Source: Micromonospora sp. WMMD812 (GTDB lineage Bacteria > Actinomycetota > Actinomycetes > Mycobacteriales > Micromonosporaceae). From it: DNA of 64,000 nucleotides. Location: positions 434,001 to 498,000 of the forward strand of contig NZ_CP114904.1 in NCBI RefSeq assembly GCF_027497215.1, in the 5' to 3' direction. Of the stretch, positions 62,027 to 64,000 are shown piece by piece. Under the pieces are notes generated by a model. The model did no database searches, had not been told where the DNA came from, and was given only the letters and a program-made list of their open reading frames with translations. Every line of letters starts with the position of its first letter. The stretch's first letter is position 1. Both the position numbers and the translations under genes were made by a program.

Positions 62027-62854
62027 ATGGACGTCCGGACACCGCACCTGTACATCGACCGTCCCGCGGACGTCGCGGTGGCGGCGCGCGCGCTGGCCGA
62101 CGGCGCGGTCGTCGCGGCGGCCTTCGCGAACTTCTACGTCATCGTCACCCGCCCGGACGCGCACACGGTGCGCCGGGTCAACCTGGCGAAGGGACGACCG
62201 GCCGACCAGGTGGGCAGCATCACCGCTGCCGCGCACCGGATCCCCGGCATGTTCGACTGGTCCCGCCTCGCCCCCCGGCTGCCCGAACGGCGGGTGCGGC
62301 AGCTGATGGACGCCCTCTACGGCGTCGGTCCGTTCGGCTTCCGGGGCCCGGCCACGGATCGGCTGCCCGACCACCTCACCCAGCACGACCGGGGGATTCG
62401 TACCACGCAGGTGATCGCGCCCGGGACGCGGTGCCCCTCGAACGCGTTCTTCGAGCGGGCAGCCGCCGAGGCGGGCGTGGACCACCTCTACATCACGTCG
62501 GCGAACCGGTCGCGGCACCTCACCGGAGCGGCCGAGGAACCGGCGCACTGGAAGGCCGACGGCATCGCGGCCGACTTCGCCCACCTGCCCGACCTGGTCG
62601 TGGTCGCGCACCGCGACGAGGCGGCCGCCCGCGCCGCGTACCCGGCCTACCTGCCGACGTCCGTCACGCTGCTCTCGTTCCACCTGCCGGAGGGTGAGTG
62701 GGAGGAGCCGCCGGTGCTCATCGTGGACCGGCACGGGTCGCTGCACGTCGACGAGGTACGCCGGGCGGCGGCCCCGCTCGGGCTCCAGGTGCGACTCGGC
62801 GGCACCGCCCGGCAGCGTCTGCGCGTACGGGGGTACGCCGGGGCGCTGGTGTGA
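62027..62854 (+). CDS. Sua5/YciO/YrdC-like domain protein
   Basis: The 275-residue protein resembles the Sua5/YrdC family, which bind ATP and threonyl intermediates for tRNA t6A synthesis. It has the alternating ALADGAVVAAAFANFYVIVTRPDA strand pattern near 25-45, KGRPADQVGSI near 54-64, PGTRCPSNAFFERAAAEAG near 127-146, and a YITSANRSRHLTGAAEE segment near 152-168. Residues 180-275 are a further domain with DLVVVAHRDEAAARAAYPAY and LLSFHLPEGEWEEPP. The fit is partial and function uncertain. ATG 62027 has GAGGAGGAGCC. The next gene starts at its stop (GTGA). Confidence 0.65.
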   Translation: MDVRTPHLYIDRPADVAVAARALADGAVVAAAFANFYVIVTRPDAHTVRRVNLAKGRPADQVGSITAAAHRIPGMFDWSRLAPRLPERRVRQLMDALYGVGPFGFRGPATDRLPDHLTQHDRGIRTTQVIAPGTRCPSNAFFERAAAEAGVDHLYITSANRSRHLTGAAEEPAHWKADGIAADFAHLPDLVVVAHRDEAAARAAYPAYLPTSVTLLSFHLPEGEWEEPPVLIVDRHGSLHVDEVRRAAAPLGLQVRLGGTARQRLRVRGYAGALV

Positions 62855-63603
62855 GCGGCTACCAGGTCGGCCTCGTGGTGCCGAGCTCGAACACCACGAT
62901 GGAGACGGAGATCCCGGCGATGCTGCGTCGGCGCGAGGCGGTCGATCCCGGGGTCACCTTCACCACCCACGCGAGCCGGGTGCGACTGCACCAGGTGACG
63001 GCGGTGGAGCTGGCGAGGATGAACCGGGCCAGCGGCCGGTGCGCCGCGGAGTTGGCCGACGCGCGGTGCGACGTGCTCGCGTACGCCTGTCTGGTGGCCG
63101 TGATGACCGAGGGCGCGGGGGCGCACGACCGGGCCGAGCGGCGGCTGGCCCGGGCGGCCGGGCGGGCCGGGCACCCCATGCCGGTGGTGACCAGCGCCGG
63201 CGCGCTGGTGGCCGGGCTGCGGGCGCTGGACGCGCGGCGCGTCGCCCTCATCGCGCCCTACCTGCCGCCGTTGACCGCCGCCGTCGTCGGGTACCTCGCC
63301 GGGTACGGGATCGACGTGGCCCGGGCGGTGAGCCTCGCCGAGCCGGACAACGTGGCGGTCGGCCGCATTCCGCCGCAGCGGCTGGCGGCCCTGGCCGACG
63401 CGCTCGACCCGACCGACGTGGACGCCGTCGTGCTGTCGGCCTGCGTGCAGATGCCGTCGCTGGCCGCCGTCCCGCGGGTGGAGGCGCGCCTCGGCCGTCC
63501 GGTGCTCACCGCGGCCACCGCCACGGTGCACCAGCTGCTCACCGGGCTGGGCCTGGACCCGTACGTGCCGGACGCGGGGCGGCTGTTGGCCGGGCGCGGC
63601 TGA
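62851..63603 (+). CDS. Asp/Glu racemase-superfamily protein (maleate isomerase/arylmalonate decarboxylase-like)
   Basis: A 250-residue protein of the Asp/Glu/hydantoin racemase superfamily. It has the N-terminal VGLVVPSSNTTMETEIPAML motif, where the Ser-Ser-Asn-Thr residues bind the substrate carboxylate, the AYACLVAVMTEGAG catalytic-cysteine region near residue 75 and VVLSACVQMPSLAAV near 196 with a second cysteine. This pattern fits maleate cis-trans isomerase and arylmalonate decarboxylase. GTG 62851 overlaps the upstream stop as GTGA, so both genes are co-translated. Confidence 0.82.
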   Translation: MSGYQVGLVVPSSNTTMETEIPAMLRRREAVDPGVTFTTHASRVRLHQVTAVELARMNRASGRCAAELADARCDVLAYACLVAVMTEGAGAHDRAERRLARAAGRAGHPMPVVTSAGALVAGLRALDARRVALIAPYLPPLTAAVVGYLAGYGIDVARAVSLAEPDNVAVGRIPPQRLAALADALDPTDVDAVVLSACVQMPSLAAVPRVEARLGRPVLTAATATVHQLLTGLGLDPYVPDAGRLLAGRG

Positions 63604-63620
63604 CCGCCGGGCAGTGGGCG

Positions 63621-63696
63621 GGTCCGGTGACGGCCGAAGCCGGGCGGTCAGTGCGGCGGGTCCGGTGACGGTCGGGGCCGGGCGGTCAGTGCGGCG
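63621..63696. repeat. 38-base tandem duplication spanning the ltrA stop codon
   Basis: 63621-63658 and 63659-63696 match at 35 of 38 bases. The second copy includes the stop and last codons of the minus-strand ltrA gene, so the duplication arose at that gene's 3' end. Confidence 0.85.
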
Positions 63697-64000
63697 GCGC
63701 CGGAGCCTCCGGTGGGCGACCCCAGCTGCGCCGGGCGTCGGCGACCGCGACGCCGGCCAGGACCAGCATGGCGCCGAACGAGGTGTACACCGGATGCAGG
63801 AACATCACGCCCGGGGCGATGGTGAGCAGGGCCAGCAGCCCACCCGGGCGGGAGGGCGAGACCCGGCTGAACACCTCGTACTCGAACGCGGCCCGGCCGA
63901 CCAGGAACAGCGCCGGGCCCCCGAGGATGACCGCGACCCAGGCCGGTGAGGTGCGCCCGGTCGTCTCGTGCAGGACCAGGTCGAAGCCGGCGGCGGTGGT
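63686..64000 (-). CDS. ltrA: Low temperature requirement protein A (LtrA), C-terminal part
   Basis: The frame stays open from the right window edge to the stop at 63686 and gives about 104 residues of the LtrA membrane protein. The sequence AFEYEVFSRVSPSRPGGLLALLTIAP and the preceding AWVAVILGGPALFLVGRA helix are typical of the C-terminal region of the family. Three membrane helices are visible. The start lies outside the window. The short annotated frame beginning at an internal Met is a truncation of this gene. The last codons lie in a tandem duplication. Confidence 0.75.
   Translation of the reverse strand, partial: TTAAGFDLVLHETTGRTSPAWVAVILGGPALFLVGRAAFEYEVFSRVSPSRPGGLLALLTIAPGVMFLHPVYTSFGAMLVLAGVAVADARRSWGRPPEAPAPPH

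Overview
The window is about 73 percent G+C by eye, with strong third-position GC bias, many GTG starts and long runs of genes joined by 4-base ATGA or GTGA overlaps. Together with the gene content (F420-type oxidoreductase, LAL-type LuxR regulator, DUF5995, LppM-like lipoprotein) this points to a filamentous actinobacterium, most likely Micromonospora or a close relative. The genus is an inference. I saw no tRNA, rRNA, CRISPR array or insertion sequence.

Region 1 (1-16 kb). A barstar-like gene and an HD-domain hydrolase are followed by a minus-strand operon running from 14956 down to 1349. It encodes a contractile injection system of the extracellular or phage-tail-like type: sheath, tube, LysM tube/baseplate protein, VgrG spike, PAAR-like tip, gp25 wedge, a gpJ-type baseplate protein fused to a beta-propeller, and a gpI-type tail protein. 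No capsid, portal or terminase is present. The operon also carries at least five membrane or membrane-anchored proteins, one with a zinc-protease-like HExxH motif, and a large disordered protein. No AAA+ ATPase, helical tape measure or tail fibre is visible here. An LppM-like lipoprotein gene lies just upstream.

Region 2 (16-26.5 kb) holds ordinary metabolic and regulatory genes: Nudix hydrolase, FAD monooxygenase with a frameshifted AraC-type regulator, FUSC-type membrane protein, esterase, a LacI-type regulator divergent from an MFS transporter with a clear operator between them, aldo/keto reductase and metallo-beta-lactamase-fold hydrolase.

Region 3 (26.4-42.9 kb) is a cobalamin riboswitch followed by a tightly coupled corrin operon: cobN, a ChlI/ChlD-type chelatase subunit, cobO, cobB, cobI, cobM, cbiD, cobL, cbiG-cobJ fusion, a ferredoxin, cobH and cbiX. 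It combines the anaerobic-type enzymes CbiX, CbiD and CbiG with the late cobaltochelatase CobN. No precorrin-6A reductase gene (cobK/cbiJ) is seen. A non-canonical 118-codon stretch with a palindromic repeat interrupts the operon between cbiD and cobL.

Region 4 (42.9-64 kb) contains paired fluoride channels, a methyltransferase, an MDR reductase, paaK-paaI, a glycosyltransferase, a dienelactone-hydrolase-like protein, a nucleotidyl cyclase/AAA regulator divergent from a LAL LuxR regulator, DUF5995, an APC transporter, a secreted beta-helix protein, a frameshifted LLM/F420 oxidoreductase, a Sua5/YrdC-like protein, an Asp/Glu racemase-superfamily protein, and the 3' end of ltrA at the window edge. 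Two palindromic repeat elements of one apparent family lie at 426-496 and 43804-43880.
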